Below are positions 24,635 to 34,800 of a DNA stretch of 64,000 nucleotides, piece after piece. Origin of the DNA: Acidobacteriota bacterium. GTDB lineage: Bacteria; Acidobacteriota; Vicinamibacteria; Vicinamibacterales; UBA2999. Position numbers and translations under genes: made by a program. The stretch is taken from NCBI GenBank assembly GCA_018000455.1, contig JAGNJW010000009.1:62001-126000 (forward strand), read 5' to 3'. The notes under the pieces are model-generated. The model did no database searches. It was not told the origin of the DNA and saw nothing but the letters and a program-made list of their open reading frames with translations. Every line of letters starts with the position of its first letter. Position 1 is the stretch's first letter.

Positions 24635-26029
24635 GTGCCCGAACCCATCCATCTCCTCATCGTCGACGACGAGGATGCACTACGTACCGTCATGTCCGAA
24701 CGGCTGGCCGACGCTGGCTATCAGGTGACCGAGGCCACGTCGGGCGAGCAGGCCCTCGAGATGCTCGAGCGCTTCGCGTTCGACGTGCTGGTCTCGGACC
24801 TGCGTCTGCCGGGCATCGACGGGCGGGAGGTGCTGGCGGAGGCGCTGCTGCGCTACCCCGGCATCATCGGCATCGTGGTTACGGGGTACGGCACGGTGAA
24901 AGACGCCGTGGACGCCATCAAGCGCGGCGCGTCGGACTTCATCAGCAAGCCGTTCCAGTTCGAAGAGCTGCTCCACGTGCTCGAATCTGCACTCGAGCAG
25001 CGGCGGCTGCGCTCGGAGAACGCGTACCTGCGGCAGCAACTCGAACAGCGCGACGGCCTGCCGGGTGTGGTCGGCCGCAGTGGTCCGATGCGCGAGCTCT
25101 GCCAGATGATCGAAACCGTGGCGCCGAGCGGAGCCACCGTCCTCATCAGCGGCGAAACGGGCACCGGCAAGGAAGTGGTGGCGCGCGCCATCCACCAGAC
25201 CAGTCCGCGCCGGCAACAGCGCTTCGTCGCGCTGAACTGCAGCGCGATTCCCGAGAACCTGCTCGAGGCGGAACTCTTCGGTCATGCGCGCGGTGCCTTC
25301 ACGGGCGCCGTGGCCACCCGGCAGGGCCGGCTGGAGCAGGCCGATCGCGGCACCCTGTTTCTCGACGAAGTGGGCACGATGAGCATGGGCCTGCAGCAGA
25401 AGCTGCTGCGCGTGCTGCAGGAACGCGAGTTCGAACGCGTGGGCGAGAACCGCACGATCAGAGTCGACGTGCGGGTGCTGGCCGCCACCAACTCCGAGCT
25501 GTTGAAGATGGTGGGTGAGGGCACGTTCCGCGAGGATCTCTACTACCGCCTGAACGTGATTCCCCTGACGCTGCCGCCGCTGCGCGAGCGCAAGGAAGAT
25601 GTGCCGCTGCTGGTCCAGCACTTCATCCGCAAGGTCACGACGCGCGACGGGTATCCGGTGGAAACGCCAGAGGTGATGGTGTCGCAGGATGCCATGCGCC
25701 GCCTGATGGCTTATCCATGGCCCGGCAACGTGCGGCAGCTCGAGAACGCCATGGAGCGGGCGCTGATTCTGCGCGGCACGCGTACCCAGATCGATGTCAT
25801 CGACCTGCCGCCGGAGGTGCAGTCGGTGCCGGTGGAGTCGGCGCCGACACTCGACCTGCCCGACGAGGGCGTGGACCTGCCAACGCTCATCACGCGCATC
25901 GAGCGCGATCTGATCAGCCGGGCGCTGACGCGCACCGCAGGCAATCGTGCCGATGCGGCCCGGATGCTCGGCCTGAAGCGCACGACGCTGGTCGAGAAGC
26001 TGAAGCGGATCCCCGAGCTGGCGAGCTGA
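24635..26029 (+). CDS. NtrC-type sigma-54-dependent response regulator
   Basis: 464 aa from a GTG at 24635. Receiver domain residues 1-120 with Asp55 (LVSDLRLPG) and Lys in FISKPF; AAA+ domain about 135-375 with Walker A GETGTGKE, the sigma-54-contact loop GAFTGA, Walker B GTLFLDEVG and the arginine finger region; C-terminal Fis-type HTH NRADAARMLGLKRTTLVEKLKR. It activates sigma-54 promoters after phosphorylation. The receptor kinase is not next to it; the hybrid kinase and the H-box protein upstream are candidates. Confidence 0.92.
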   Translation: MPEPIHLLIVDDEDALRTVMSERLADAGYQVTEATSGEQALEMLERFAFDVLVSDLRLPGIDGREVLAEALLRYPGIIGIVVTGYGTVKDAVDAIKRGASDFISKPFQFEELLHVLESALEQRRLRSENAYLRQQLEQRDGLPGVVGRSGPMRELCQMIETVAPSGATVLISGETGTGKEVVARAIHQTSPRRQQRFVALNCSAIPENLLEAELFGHARGAFTGAVATRQGRLEQADRGTLFLDEVGTMSMGLQQKLLRVLQEREFERVGENRTIRVDVRVLAATNSELLKMVGEGTFREDLYYRLNVIPLTLPPLRERKEDVPLLVQHFIRKVTTRDGYPVETPEVMVSQDAMRRLMAYPWPGNVRQLENAMERALILRGTRTQIDVIDLPPEVQSVPVESAPTLDLPDEGVDLPTLITRIERDLISRALTRTAGNRADAARMLGLKRTTLVEKLKRIPELAS

Positions 26030-26092
26030 ATCGCCGCCGGATCGAGCCGCTGGAGCCCGGTCGATGTTCGTCGGCCGCCGGCGGATCCCTAG

Positions 26093-26098
26093 TAGGAT
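26093..26098 (+). promoter_or_regulatory. TAGGAT -10-like box
   Basis: TAGGAT is followed by 6 nt and then the ATG at 26105, with no Shine-Dalgarno; it suggests a leaderless transcript for the repeat protein. Confidence 0.4.
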
Positions 26099-26104
26099 CG
26101 AGAG

Positions 26105-27601
26105 ATGCCACCCCGTTACGCCTATTGGACCATCCTCGTTGACGGGGGCCCAACCGCCTTTCGTGCTGCCGAGCCCGATGAACTGCTGCCGACGCTGAAA
26201 CGTCTGCAGGTCAAGCAGCCCGGCGCCACCATGAAGTGGTTCGAGAAGGGCAAGCTGTGGGAGTCGCGCGAAGAAGCGAAAGACAAGCTGTCGGCCGGCT
26301 ACACGGTGGGACCGGATGGCGCGCTGGTGCCGCCGCCCGAGGGCGCCGAGCGGCGCACCAAGAGCTGGCGGCCGGGCGGCGAGCATCGCGACCCGCGCGA
26401 GAAGTACCTGCTGGCCAAGAAGGCGAAGTGGCAGAAGTTCAAGCAGATGGTGCGCGCGCGTCCCGGCCACGGCCCGAAGCCCGAGGAAGACGCGTTCGCG
26501 CCGCTCGATGCGCCGGATGACCCGCATGCCGAGGCCGCGCCATTCGAGCCGGAGACGTTCGATCGGCCGGATGGACCGTCTGACGACACCGGGCGCGATG
26601 ACGCCGGGCGCGACGACACCGGGAACAACGAGTCCAGGCGCGACGACAGCGCGCCGCCGTCGACCGACTGGCGCGGGCGCGCGCAGACTGAAGGCCGCGC
26701 GCCGGCGCCGAAGCGTGCGTGGATTGATCGGCCGAAGACGTTCGATCGCGGCAGCGACCGGCCACGCGGCCCGAAGCCGGCATGGCGCGACAAGCCGCAA
26801 GGCGGCTGGAGCGGCAAGCCCGGTGGCGGCACCGGCGCGCGGCCGGCCTGGAAGCCGCGGCCCGACGCGCGCGGGCCCAAACCCGAGTGGCGCGACAAGC
26901 CCACGGGGCCGAAACCGGAGTGGCGCGACAAGCCCAAGACGTTCGACCGCAGCGACGACCGGCCTCGGGGCCCGAAGCCCGAGTGGCGCGACAGGCCGCA
27001 AGGCAGCTGGAGTGGCAAGCCCGGTGGCGGCACCGGCGCGCGGCCGGCCTGGAAACCGCGGCCCGACGCGCGTGGGCCCAAACCCGAGTGGCACGACAAG
27101 CCCAAGACGTTCGACCGCAGCGACGACCGGCCTCGGGGCCCGAAGCCCGAGTGGCGCGATCGTCCCAAGCCGCCTGGTGATCGCCCCTTCGGCGATCGGC
27201 CGCGCGGGCCCAAGCCCGAGTGGCGTGACAAGCCACAGGGTGGGTGGAGTGGCAAGCCCGGTGGCGGTACCGGCGCGCGGCCGGCCTGGAAGCCGCGGCC
27301 CGACGCGCGCGGGCCCAAGCCCGAGTGGCGCGACAAGCCCACGGGGCCGAAACCGGAGTGGCGCGGCAAGCCCAAGACGTTCGACCGCAGCGACGACCGG
27401 CCCCGCGGCCCGAAGCCCGAGTGGCGCGATCGTCCCAAACCACCTGGTGATCGCCCCTTCGGCGATCGGCCGCGCGGGCCCAAGCCCGAGTGGCGTGACC
27501 GCCCGGCGGGCGACCGTCCCCGCGGTCCGAAGCCCGGCGGCGGTGGTGGCTTCGGCGAGCGTCCGCGTGGACGCTCTGGACCGCCGAAGAAGAAGTACTA
27601 A
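26105..27601 (+). CDS. Basic repeat protein with disordered RPRGPKPEWRDKP tail
   Basis: 498 aa. Residues 1-118 form a distinct N-terminal domain (YAYWTILVDGGPTAFRAAEP, GATMKWFEKGKLWESREEAKDKL) of no family I recognise. Then an acidic Asp/Glu-rich stretch (125-185) leads into a long Arg/Lys/Pro/Gly/Trp repeat (about 208-478) with eleven copies of GPKPEWRDKP-like units, ending PPKKKY. The tail must be disordered and strongly basic, and such tails often bind RNA or membranes; the function is inferred only. The DNA repeat explains long open frames on other strands. Confidence 0.7.
   Translation: MPPRYAYWTILVDGGPTAFRAAEPDELLPTLKRLQVKQPGATMKWFEKGKLWESREEAKDKLSAGYTVGPDGALVPPPEGAERRTKSWRPGGEHRDPREKYLLAKKAKWQKFKQMVRARPGHGPKPEEDAFAPLDAPDDPHAEAAPFEPETFDRPDGPSDDTGRDDAGRDDTGNNESRRDDSAPPSTDWRGRAQTEGRAPAPKRAWIDRPKTFDRGSDRPRGPKPAWRDKPQGGWSGKPGGGTGARPAWKPRPDARGPKPEWRDKPTGPKPEWRDKPKTFDRSDDRPRGPKPEWRDRPQGSWSGKPGGGTGARPAWKPRPDARGPKPEWHDKPKTFDRSDDRPRGPKPEWRDRPKPPGDRPFGDRPRGPKPEWRDKPQGGWSGKPGGGTGARPAWKPRPDARGPKPEWRDKPTGPKPEWRGKPKTFDRSDDRPRGPKPEWRDRPKPPGDRPFGDRPRGPKPEWRDRPAGDRPRGPKPGGGGGFGERPRGRSGPPKKKY
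26726..27538 (+). repeat. In-frame tandem repeat inside the repeat protein
   Basis: Degenerate tandem repeats of about 240 bp built from smaller GPKPEWRDKP units; identical segments of over 50 bp recur, for example the WSGKPGGGTGARPAWKPRPD coding part, three times. Likely to expand or contract by slippage or recombination. Confidence 0.8.
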
Positions 27602-28887
27602 TCACGCAGTGCGAAGGCGGCCACGTCCCGAACGTGCGCCAGGTCTTCCGGCAGGTGCATAGCCTTCTCTGCACGGGCCAGTGCCATGCGGCCGTGGGCC
27701 CGCGCGGCGTCGCGCATCGTCGCATCTGCTTGGAAGGCCAGCGACGACAGCGCCTTCTGCAGGCGCACAACGACCTCCACGGCGCCGGCGCCGTCACGGG
27801 CGATGGGCGTGAAGGCATCGTCGAACATGTCCTGCACCGAGAGTTCCGGCACTTCGACTCTTGGGTAGGTCGGCTCGGCGGCCGTCTCTACCGGTGCGCC
27901 CCACAGCACCAGGAGTCGCGCCAGTGACCCGATGATGGCAATCGCCGTGCCCGAGTCGTTGACGGCCGGCGACAGCGCCTTGTCGGCGATCTCGGCAAGC
28001 ACGACGAGGCCGAAGCGCGGGTCCTCATCGAACAGCCGGTCCTTCCCGATGACGAACGCGCTGGCGATCCGCCCGGTGTCGATGGCGGCGGGTTCGCCGC
28101 CGTCCGGGTCGGCATCCGCGCCCTCGTCGGTGCCGACGTAAGCCAGCGGACGGCCGGGTGTGGCGAAGGTGCCGGGCAGGGCCACGACCGACACCCAGGC
28201 GTGCGCGGCCTCGGCGCAGGCCTGCAGCGTCGCCACGTCGACCCGCTGGACGTAACCGACGGCATCGGCGTAGACGGCTTCCCCCTGTGGGAGTTGCCGC
28301 CGTGCCGGTGCGCCACGCAGCGTCGGCGTCGCCTTGCGCCGCCTGAAGGCCGCCGTCGCCGCGGCCTCCACCTTCTCGATCGACGATCCGAGCCGGCCGA
28401 GCCTGGCGATGCGGTCGACCCAGCGGACGAAGGTGAGCACGACCAGTGAGAAAACGACGACTGTCAGGCCGAAGAGCGCCACCCGGCCGCCCGGCTGGAA
28501 GAACTCGTTCTTCATCGCCGTCAGTGCGACGACGCCGAAGATGAACGCCCCGATGAAGGTCGAGAGCGCGTTCTGCGACACGTCGTCGGCGATGACCAGC
28601 GAGAACGAGCGCGGCGTGGCCGCACTGCTCGCCGAGGCATAGGCGGCAACCATCGAGGCGACGGCGAACGTCGCGACCCCGAGCATGCTCGACGCGAGGA
28701 TCGTCAGCATCGTCTCGATCGACTCGGCATTGATGCCGGGAAGGGCCTCCCCGAGGTAGGCGAGATCGGCCACCTTGGCCAGGAACACCCCGGCAAACGA
28801 CAGCAGGCACACGGCCAGTGGCTTCACCCACAGCCTCTCGCCAAGGCGCTTCGATAGAAATCGCAGGCGCTCGATGATCGCCGTCAC
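27598..28887 (-). CDS. DUF2254 predicted membrane protein
   Basis: 429 aa from a GTG at 28887. About four membrane helices in the first 160 residues (PLAVCLLSFAGVFLAKV, ETMLTILASSMLGVATFAV, FIGAFIFGVVALTAM, LFGLTVVVFSLVVLTFV) followed by a cytoplasmic domain with FDEDPRFGLVVLAEIADKALSPAVNDSGTA, the DUF2254 signature. Function unknown. It follows the HAD gene by 3 nt and its stop overlaps the convergent repeat-protein stop. Confidence 0.8.
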   Translation of the reverse strand: MTAIIERLRFLSKRLGERLWVKPLAVCLLSFAGVFLAKVADLAYLGEALPGINAESIETMLTILASSMLGVATFAVASMVAAYASASSAATPRSFSLVIADDVSQNALSTFIGAFIFGVVALTAMKNEFFQPGGRVALFGLTVVVFSLVVLTFVRWVDRIARLGRLGSSIEKVEAAATAAFRRRKATPTLRGAPARRQLPQGEAVYADAVGYVQRVDVATLQACAEAAHAWVSVVALPGTFATPGRPLAYVGTDEGADADPDGGEPAAIDTGRIASAFVIGKDRLFDEDPRFGLVVLAEIADKALSPAVNDSGTAIAIIGSLARLLVLWGAPVETAAEPTYPRVEVPELSVQDMFDDAFTPIARDGAGAVEVVVRLQKALSSLAFQADATMRDAARAHGRMALARAEKAMHLPEDLAHVRDVAAFALRD

Positions 28888-28890
28888 GGT

Positions 28891-29583
28891 CTAGTGCTTT
28901 CCCAACAACCGCTTGATCGACCGAACGACGCCGCCGCGCTTCACCCTGTCCATGTGCACGAGCTCGTCGAGCGCCTCACCGATCGACGCCTTCACCACCA
29001 CGCCGTGCCGCGTCACTCCAGAACCGAGCGCGTCTTTCGTGCCGGGCCACACGAGGAGGGCCCTGGCGCGTGATTCGGTGGCCACGTCAAGGCAGTTTTC
29101 CGGACGGTCGTCGACGACCGCATCCAGGTCGAGCGCCGACGCGACCTTGCCACGCGAGCCCTTCACGACGTAGACGCTTGGGCGCCTGAAGCCCTTGGCC
29201 GCGAGCCACTCCTGGCTCTGCACCTGGGTCGTGGCACCGGCGGCCGTGGGGCGCGTGGTGATGAAGAGCACGTCCCAACGCCGATCGTCGGCAAGCTGCT
29301 GAATTCGCGCCACGACGCCATCGACCATCTCGTCGAGGGTGGTCCAGAAGTTCCGCTGTTTGAGCACGTGCGTCCACAGGCGGTCGAGATCCGACGCACT
29401 CAGCGCGAGATCGCGCAGCGACGGCCGGTCCACCGCCGGCGCATCGCCCGCGTCGGCGAGCGCGGGCGGCGGGGCGGCCTCTGGCGTCTGGAGCTTGCGG
29501 AACTTCTTCTTCGCGATGCCGTGCATCGCGCGCGACAGGTCGGCAACGGTGCCGTCGAGATCGATGGCGACGCGCAGGCCCAT
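28891..29583 (-). CDS. HAD-superfamily 5'-nucleotidase-like protein
   Basis: 230 aa from the ATG at 29583. HAD motif I is VAIDLDGTVADLS, motif II LFITTRPTAA, and a C-terminal acidic motif VVDDRPENCLDV matches motif IV. This resembles NT5C-type 5'-nucleotidases. An insert of Pro/Ala-rich sequence (residues 35-55) is a family variant. Nested 7 nt after dusB. Confidence 0.7.
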   Translation of the reverse strand: MGLRVAIDLDGTVADLSRAMHGIAKKKFRKLQTPEAAPPPALADAGDAPAVDRPSLRDLALSASDLDRLWTHVLKQRNFWTTLDEMVDGVVARIQQLADDRRWDVLFITTRPTAAGATTQVQSQEWLAAKGFRRPSVYVVKGSRGKVASALDLDAVVDDRPENCLDVATESRARALLVWPGTKDALGSGVTRHGVVVKASIGEALDELVHMDRVKRGGVVRSIKRLLGKH

Positions 29584-29590
29584 CGCGCGT

Positions 29591-30688
29591 CTAGTGACCC
29601 GCAAGCAGCGCGGCGTCGTCGACGGCCTCGGCGGCGGCGGGATAGGACGCGAAACGCTCGGGGGCGCGGAAGAAGCGGTCGATGATGCCGCGTAGTTCGT
29701 CGATCGAAGGCGCCTGGTTGACGGCAATCCGCAGGTGCGAGCCCCCGTCGAGGCCCTTGGTGTACCACGTGCACAAGGCACGCACCTTGTTCACCACCCA
29801 GCGCTCACGGCTGCTGGCCCGCGGATCGGGTTCGGCGGGCACGGCCGGAGCAAGATGGCGGAAGCCCTCCGTCTCGCGCGAGCGATCGTCGAGCAGAAGG
29901 TCGATGTAGTCGAACAGGAAGCGTGCGCGCTCGTCGGCACTGACGGCACGGGATTCCCGGCCCGCGAGCATGTCGGTGGCCTGGGCGAGAATCCACGGGT
30001 TCCTCAGCACGCCGCGGCCGACGAACACGCCGCTCACGCCCTGGCGCAGGCGATCGACGATCTGCTGCGGCTCCACGCAGTCGCCGGAGCCGAACACCGG
30101 AATCGAGACGCGACGCGCCACCTCGGCCACGAAGTCCCAGTCGGCTTGACCGGTGTAGCTCTGCCGGGCCGTGCGTCCGTGCACGGCGATGGCCGCGGCG
30201 CCGGCCTGCTCGACGCGCTCGGCCACGTCGGCGGCGTTGGTCTGGGTGTCGTCCCAGCCCTTGCGCATCTTCACCGTCACCGGGATCGACACCGCCTTCG
30301 CCATCGCTGCCACGATGCGCGCGGCGTGCTCGGGCTCCTTCATCAGGCTGCAGCCGGCCTGGTGTTTCGCGATCTTCGGCACCGGGCAGCCCATGTTGAT
30401 GTCGACCACATCCGCCCCCATGCCTTCGACCACGCGGGCGGCTTCGGCCATCCGCGCCGGGTCGCCGCCGAAGATCTGAATCGCCACCGGTCGCTCTTCT
30501 TCGGTGTACTCCGCATACTCGAGCGTGCGGTCGATGCCGCGCACCAGGCCTTCGCTGCTGACCATCTCGCTCACGACCAGACCGCACCCGCCGTGCCGCT
30601 TGACGAGGCGGCGAAACGCCGTGTCTGTCATGCCCGCCATAGGCGAGACGACGAGTGGCGAGGCGAGTTCGATGGCGCCGATCTTCAT
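29591..30688 (-). CDS. dusB: tRNA-dihydrouridine synthase
   Basis: 365 aa. Flavin enzyme that reduces uridines in tRNA. N-terminal PLVVSPMAGMTDTAFRRLV, catalytic Cys101 in DINMGCPVPKIAKHQAGCSLM, Lys in VTVKMRKGWDD, HGRTARQSYTGQADW and GSGDCV are Dus signatures, and DusB is the best fit. It starts 61 nt after the SurA-like gene and is followed by the HAD gene. Confidence 0.92.
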   Translation of the reverse strand: MKIGAIELASPLVVSPMAGMTDTAFRRLVKRHGGCGLVVSEMVSSEGLVRGIDRTLEYAEYTEEERPVAIQIFGGDPARMAEAARVVEGMGADVVDINMGCPVPKIAKHQAGCSLMKEPEHAARIVAAMAKAVSIPVTVKMRKGWDDTQTNAADVAERVEQAGAAAIAVHGRTARQSYTGQADWDFVAEVARRVSIPVFGSGDCVEPQQIVDRLRQGVSGVFVGRGVLRNPWILAQATDMLAGRESRAVSADERARFLFDYIDLLLDDRSRETEGFRHLAPAVPAEPDPRASSRERWVVNKVRALCTWYTKGLDGGSHLRIAVNQAPSIDELRGIIDRFFRAPERFASYPAAAEAVDDAALLAGH

Positions 30689-30749
30689 CGTGAGTGGGCC
30701 GCGGCGGGCCGGAACTGGGTCGTGCGGATGAACGCCAGCCTTCCTGAGG

Positions 30750-31823
30750 CTACCGTGACGGCTGCGCGGTCTTGGCGACTGCGTCGCCCTGCGTCTTGAT
30801 ACCAGCCTCGTAGGCCTTCTTCACTTCGTCGTTCTTCCACTCGATGATCGCCTGGCCGCGCAGGCGATCGAGGTAGCGACCGAACTCGGCTTGGCGCTTG
30901 GTCTCGAACACCTTCTCCGACACGGCCTCACGGGTCTCCGCGAGCGGCTTGACGGTGCCGTCGACGCGGTCTTCCACCTTGAGGATCTGGTAGCCGCGCG
31001 GCGTGCGCAGCACGCCCGTGAACTCCCCGACTTTGAGGGCTTGCAGTTCCTGCTGCAGCTCGGGCGAGATGTCGGCCCAGGGAATCTCACCGAGCAGGCC
31101 GCCGTTGGCCTTCGACGAGGCGTCCGACGCATCCGCCGCCATCCGCGGGAAGGGCTCGCCGGCGAGCAGCCGCTTGTGCACTTCGCCGGCCTTGGTGCGG
31201 GCTTCCTCATCGAGGCCCACGTTGACGCCGTCGGGGTTCACCGGCACCCCGATCAGGATCTCGCGCAAGGTGACGTGCGGCGTCGATGCGAACTCGGCCT
31301 GATGGGACTCGTAGTAGGCCTTGATCTCCTCGTCGCCGACGCTGATCTTCCCCATCACCTCGGCCTGCTGCACGCGCGATACGAGCATCTGCTTCTCGAG
31401 CTGGCGTCGCAGGTCGAGCATGGTCATGCCCTCGCTCTTGAGCGCTTCCTGGAACTGCTCGTCGCTCTCGATCTTGTTCTCTTTGCGGATGTTCTCGATG
31501 ATGCTCTTGAACTGGTCGTCGCCCATCGCGTAGCCGAGTTCCTTGCCGCGCTGCAGCAGCAGCAGTTCGTCGACCGCGTCGACGATGACGAGCGGGGTCA
31601 CCTCCGAGAGCAGCTTGGCCAGCTGTGCGTCGTCGCCGCGCAGCCCCTGCACTTCAGGCCGCTGCCGCAGAGCCGCGATCTGCCGCTGTTCGAGGTCCGA
31701 CTTGGTGATGATCTCGCCGTTCACCTTCACGAGGATCTGCTCGATGATGTCGGCCGCGCCGATCGTCGAGCCCATGGCCGCCGAGAGAGCCAGCGCGAGT
31801 GCAACCGTGAGAAGGTGGTTCAT
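30750..31823 (-). CDS. SurA/PpiC-type periplasmic peptidyl-prolyl isomerase
   Basis: 357 aa. A signal peptide (MNHLLTVALALALSAAMGS), an N-terminal SurA domain (ILVKVNGEIITKSDLEQRQ, FKSIIENIRKENKIESDEQFQEALKSEGM) and a parvulin domain (about 185-285: HVTLREILIGV, GEPFPRMAADASDASSKANGGLLGEIPW, GVLRTPRGYQILKVED). It probably helps outer-membrane proteins fold. AGGAAG before the ATG is a ribosome site. Directly after mfd. Confidence 0.86.
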   Translation of the reverse strand: MNHLLTVALALALSAAMGSTIGAADIIEQILVKVNGEIITKSDLEQRQIAALRQRPEVQGLRGDDAQLAKLLSEVTPLVIVDAVDELLLLQRGKELGYAMGDDQFKSIIENIRKENKIESDEQFQEALKSEGMTMLDLRRQLEKQMLVSRVQQAEVMGKISVGDEEIKAYYESHQAEFASTPHVTLREILIGVPVNPDGVNVGLDEEARTKAGEVHKRLLAGEPFPRMAADASDASSKANGGLLGEIPWADISPELQQELQALKVGEFTGVLRTPRGYQILKVEDRVDGTVKPLAETREAVSEKVFETKRQAEFGRYLDRLRGQAIIEWKNDEVKKAYEAGIKTQGDAVAKTAQPSR

Positions 31824-31896
31824 GTTGGTCTTCCTAGCTTAACGTATGCCCGCCGGTGCTTCCTCGCCGCCAGCAGGGCGAAGGCTGGGCCGGTTC

Positions 31897-34800
31897 TCAC
31901 TCGTCCGACAGGGCCTCGAGCACCCCGAGCACGCGCTCGAGCAGGCCCGCGTCACTCTTGGCATCCGTGGGGGCCGCACGCGTGATCTCGGCCTTCGAGA
32001 ACCCCGCCGTGACCTGACCCGCAGTGGCCCGGGTCGTCCACCACGCCCCTCTCGACTTCGTTCCCACGACCGTTCCCGCCTGCCGCAGGTCCTGCTTGAG
32101 GCTCCCCGGCGGGATGAGCTGCAGCTCCGGACGGGCCCGCACCAGGTTGACCAGCCGGGGCAGGTCGACTTTCGTGCGTTCCCTGAACTTGTAGACGACG
32201 AGCGAGCCTTCCCGGTCGATGGTCTCGAGCCCGAGGCGGTCGGCCCCAACCCGGACCCGGCCGTAGTCGGCGAGGTTGATGACCGCCGGCGGCGGCGCGC
32301 CGTAGCGGTCGCCCAGCTCGTCGACGAGCGTCCGGATGTCGTCGTCGCTCCTGGCCGAGGCCATGCGCCGGTAGATTGACAGGCGCTGGTTCATGTCGGG
32401 CACGTAGTCGTCGGGGAGGCGGAAGTCCACCTTGAGGTTCACCACCGCCCGGGTGCCGTCGTCGAGATCCTCGCCCTTCAGCTCCTTGATCGTATCTTCG
32501 AGCAGCTTCATGTACATCTCGAAGCCCACGGCGTCGATCTGGCCGCTCTGCTGGCCGCCGAGCAGGTTGCCGGCACCGCGGATCTCGAGATCGAGCGCGG
32601 CGATGCGAAAGCCGCTGCCCAGATCGCTGAACTCCTTGATGGCCGCCAGCCGCTTCTTCGCCACCGGCGACAGCGCCTCTTCCGGCGGGATGAGCAGATA
32701 CGAGTAGGCCGGTCGGTCGCTTCTGCCGACGCGTCCGCGCAGCTGATAGAGCTGCGACAGCCCGTAGCGATCGGCGCGGTTGATGACGATGGTGTTGGCG
32801 TTGGGGATGTCGAGGCCGTTCTCGACGATGGTCGTCGAGAGCAGCACGTCGTACTTGTGGGCGACGAAGTCGAGCATCGTGCGCTCGAGCGCGTCCTCGC
32901 CCATCTGTCCATGGCCGACCACGACGCGGGCCTCAGGCACCAGACGCGTGATCAGGTTGGCCATCGAGTAGATCGACTCGACGCGGTTGTGCACGAAGTA
33001 GACCTGCCCGCCCCTGGCCAATTCGGTGCGCAGCGCCCGCGTGATGACGCTGGCGTCGAACTTCACGACGTGTGTCTGGATCGACAGGCGATCCTTCGGC
33101 GGCGTTTCGATGACCGACATGTCGCGGATACCGACGAGCGACATGTTGAGCGTGCGCGGGATGGGCGTGGCCGTCAGGGTGAGGACGTCCACCTTCTTGC
33201 GCATCTGCTTGATGCGCTCCTTGTGGGCCACGCCGAAGCGCTGCTCTTCGTCGACGACGAGCAGGCCGAGATCGCGGAACTCGACATCCTTCGAAAGCAA
33301 CCGGTGGGTGCCGATCAGGATGTCGAGGTGGCCACCGGCGAGCTGGGCGAGGATCGCCGTTTGTTCCTGTTTGCTGCGGAAACGCGACACCATGTCGACA
33401 CGCACGGGGAAGGCCGCAAAGCGCGCCTTGAGGGTCTCGTGGTGCTGGAACGCGAGGATGGTCGTGGGCGCGAGAATCGCCACTTGCTTGCCGTCCATCA
33501 CGGCCTTGAAGGCGGCGCGCACGGCCACCTCGGTCTTGCCGTACCCCACGTCACCGCACAGCAGGCGATCCATCGGCGTCGACGACTCCATGTCGCGTTT
33601 GATGTCGGCGACCGCCGTCACCTGATCGATGGTGAGATCCCACGGGAAGGCGGCTTCAAACTCCTCCTGCCAGTGGGTGTCGGCGGAAAAAGCGTGACCC
33701 GGCACCGCTTTGCGCGCGGCGTAGAGCTTGAGCAGCTCCTCGGCCATGTCGCGCATGGCCTTCTTGACGCGGGTCTTGGCCTTGGCCCACGACGTGCCGC
33801 CGAGGCGGTCGAGCGCCGGACGGCTGCCGCCGGTGTACTTCTGGATGAGGTCCAGCCGTTCGACCGGGACGAACAGCTTGTCGTCGCCGTGGTAGCGCAG
33901 TTCGAGAAACTCATGCGCGCTGTCGCCGACCCCGATCCGCCTGAGGCCGGTGAACTCGCCGATGCCGTTGTCGACGTGGACGACGAGATCGCCGACCTTG
34001 AGATCGCGCAAGTCCGAGAGGAACGCTGCCGTCGCCGATCGCTTGCGCGCGGCGCTTCCCCGCAGACGGTCGTCCTCGAAGAGGTCCGTCTCGGCGTAGA
34101 TGGTGACGCCACCTCGTGTGAAGCGCACACCGTTCGAGAGACCGCCCACCGTCACGAGCACCGCGCCGGCACTCAGCTCGCTCGTGCGCGACGCCGATTC
34201 GGCGCGCACGTCGTAGTCCTTGAGCATCTCGAGCGTGCGTTCGGCGCGGCCGGCCGTGTGAGCCACGAAGATCACCGCATCGCCGGCGGCTTGACGGTCA
34301 CGGACCTGGGCCACCCAGTCGGCCACGCGGCCGCGAAAATGCGCGATCGGCTGCGTCGGCACATGCGCCAGCGCCGTGGCTGACTCGTCGATGTCGAGCG
34401 CCGACAGCCGCGTCGCCCGGGTGAGCCGGGCTGCCACCTCGAGGTCTCCGACCAAGAGCGCGTCAGGCGGCGCGAGCGCCGCTGGTGTGCTCGTGCGCGT
34501 GCTGGCTTCGTCGTAGCTCGCCTGCACCTGCAACCGCACACGATCGATCGCCGTCTGCACCTCGTCGAGCTCGGAGACGTACAGGCGGCCCGACTTGCGC
34601 GCGGCAAGGTAGTCGAAGACGGTCGCGGCCCGCTGCAGGTCCACCGGCAGATCGTCCGGACCTGCCGACTCGCGCACGGGCACGACCATGAACTGGACGA
34701 GTGTGTCGACCGAACGTTGGGTCTCGGGATCGAAGTGGCGGATCGATTCGACCATGTCGCCCATGAACTCGATGCGGATGGGCCAGAGGTCGTTCGGCGG

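Noticed and set aside
24680..27094. A long minus-strand open frame (804 codons) opposite the NtrC gene and the repeat gene
   Set aside because: Composition follows the GC-rich sense codons and the frame lies opposite well-supported genes; no domain is seen.
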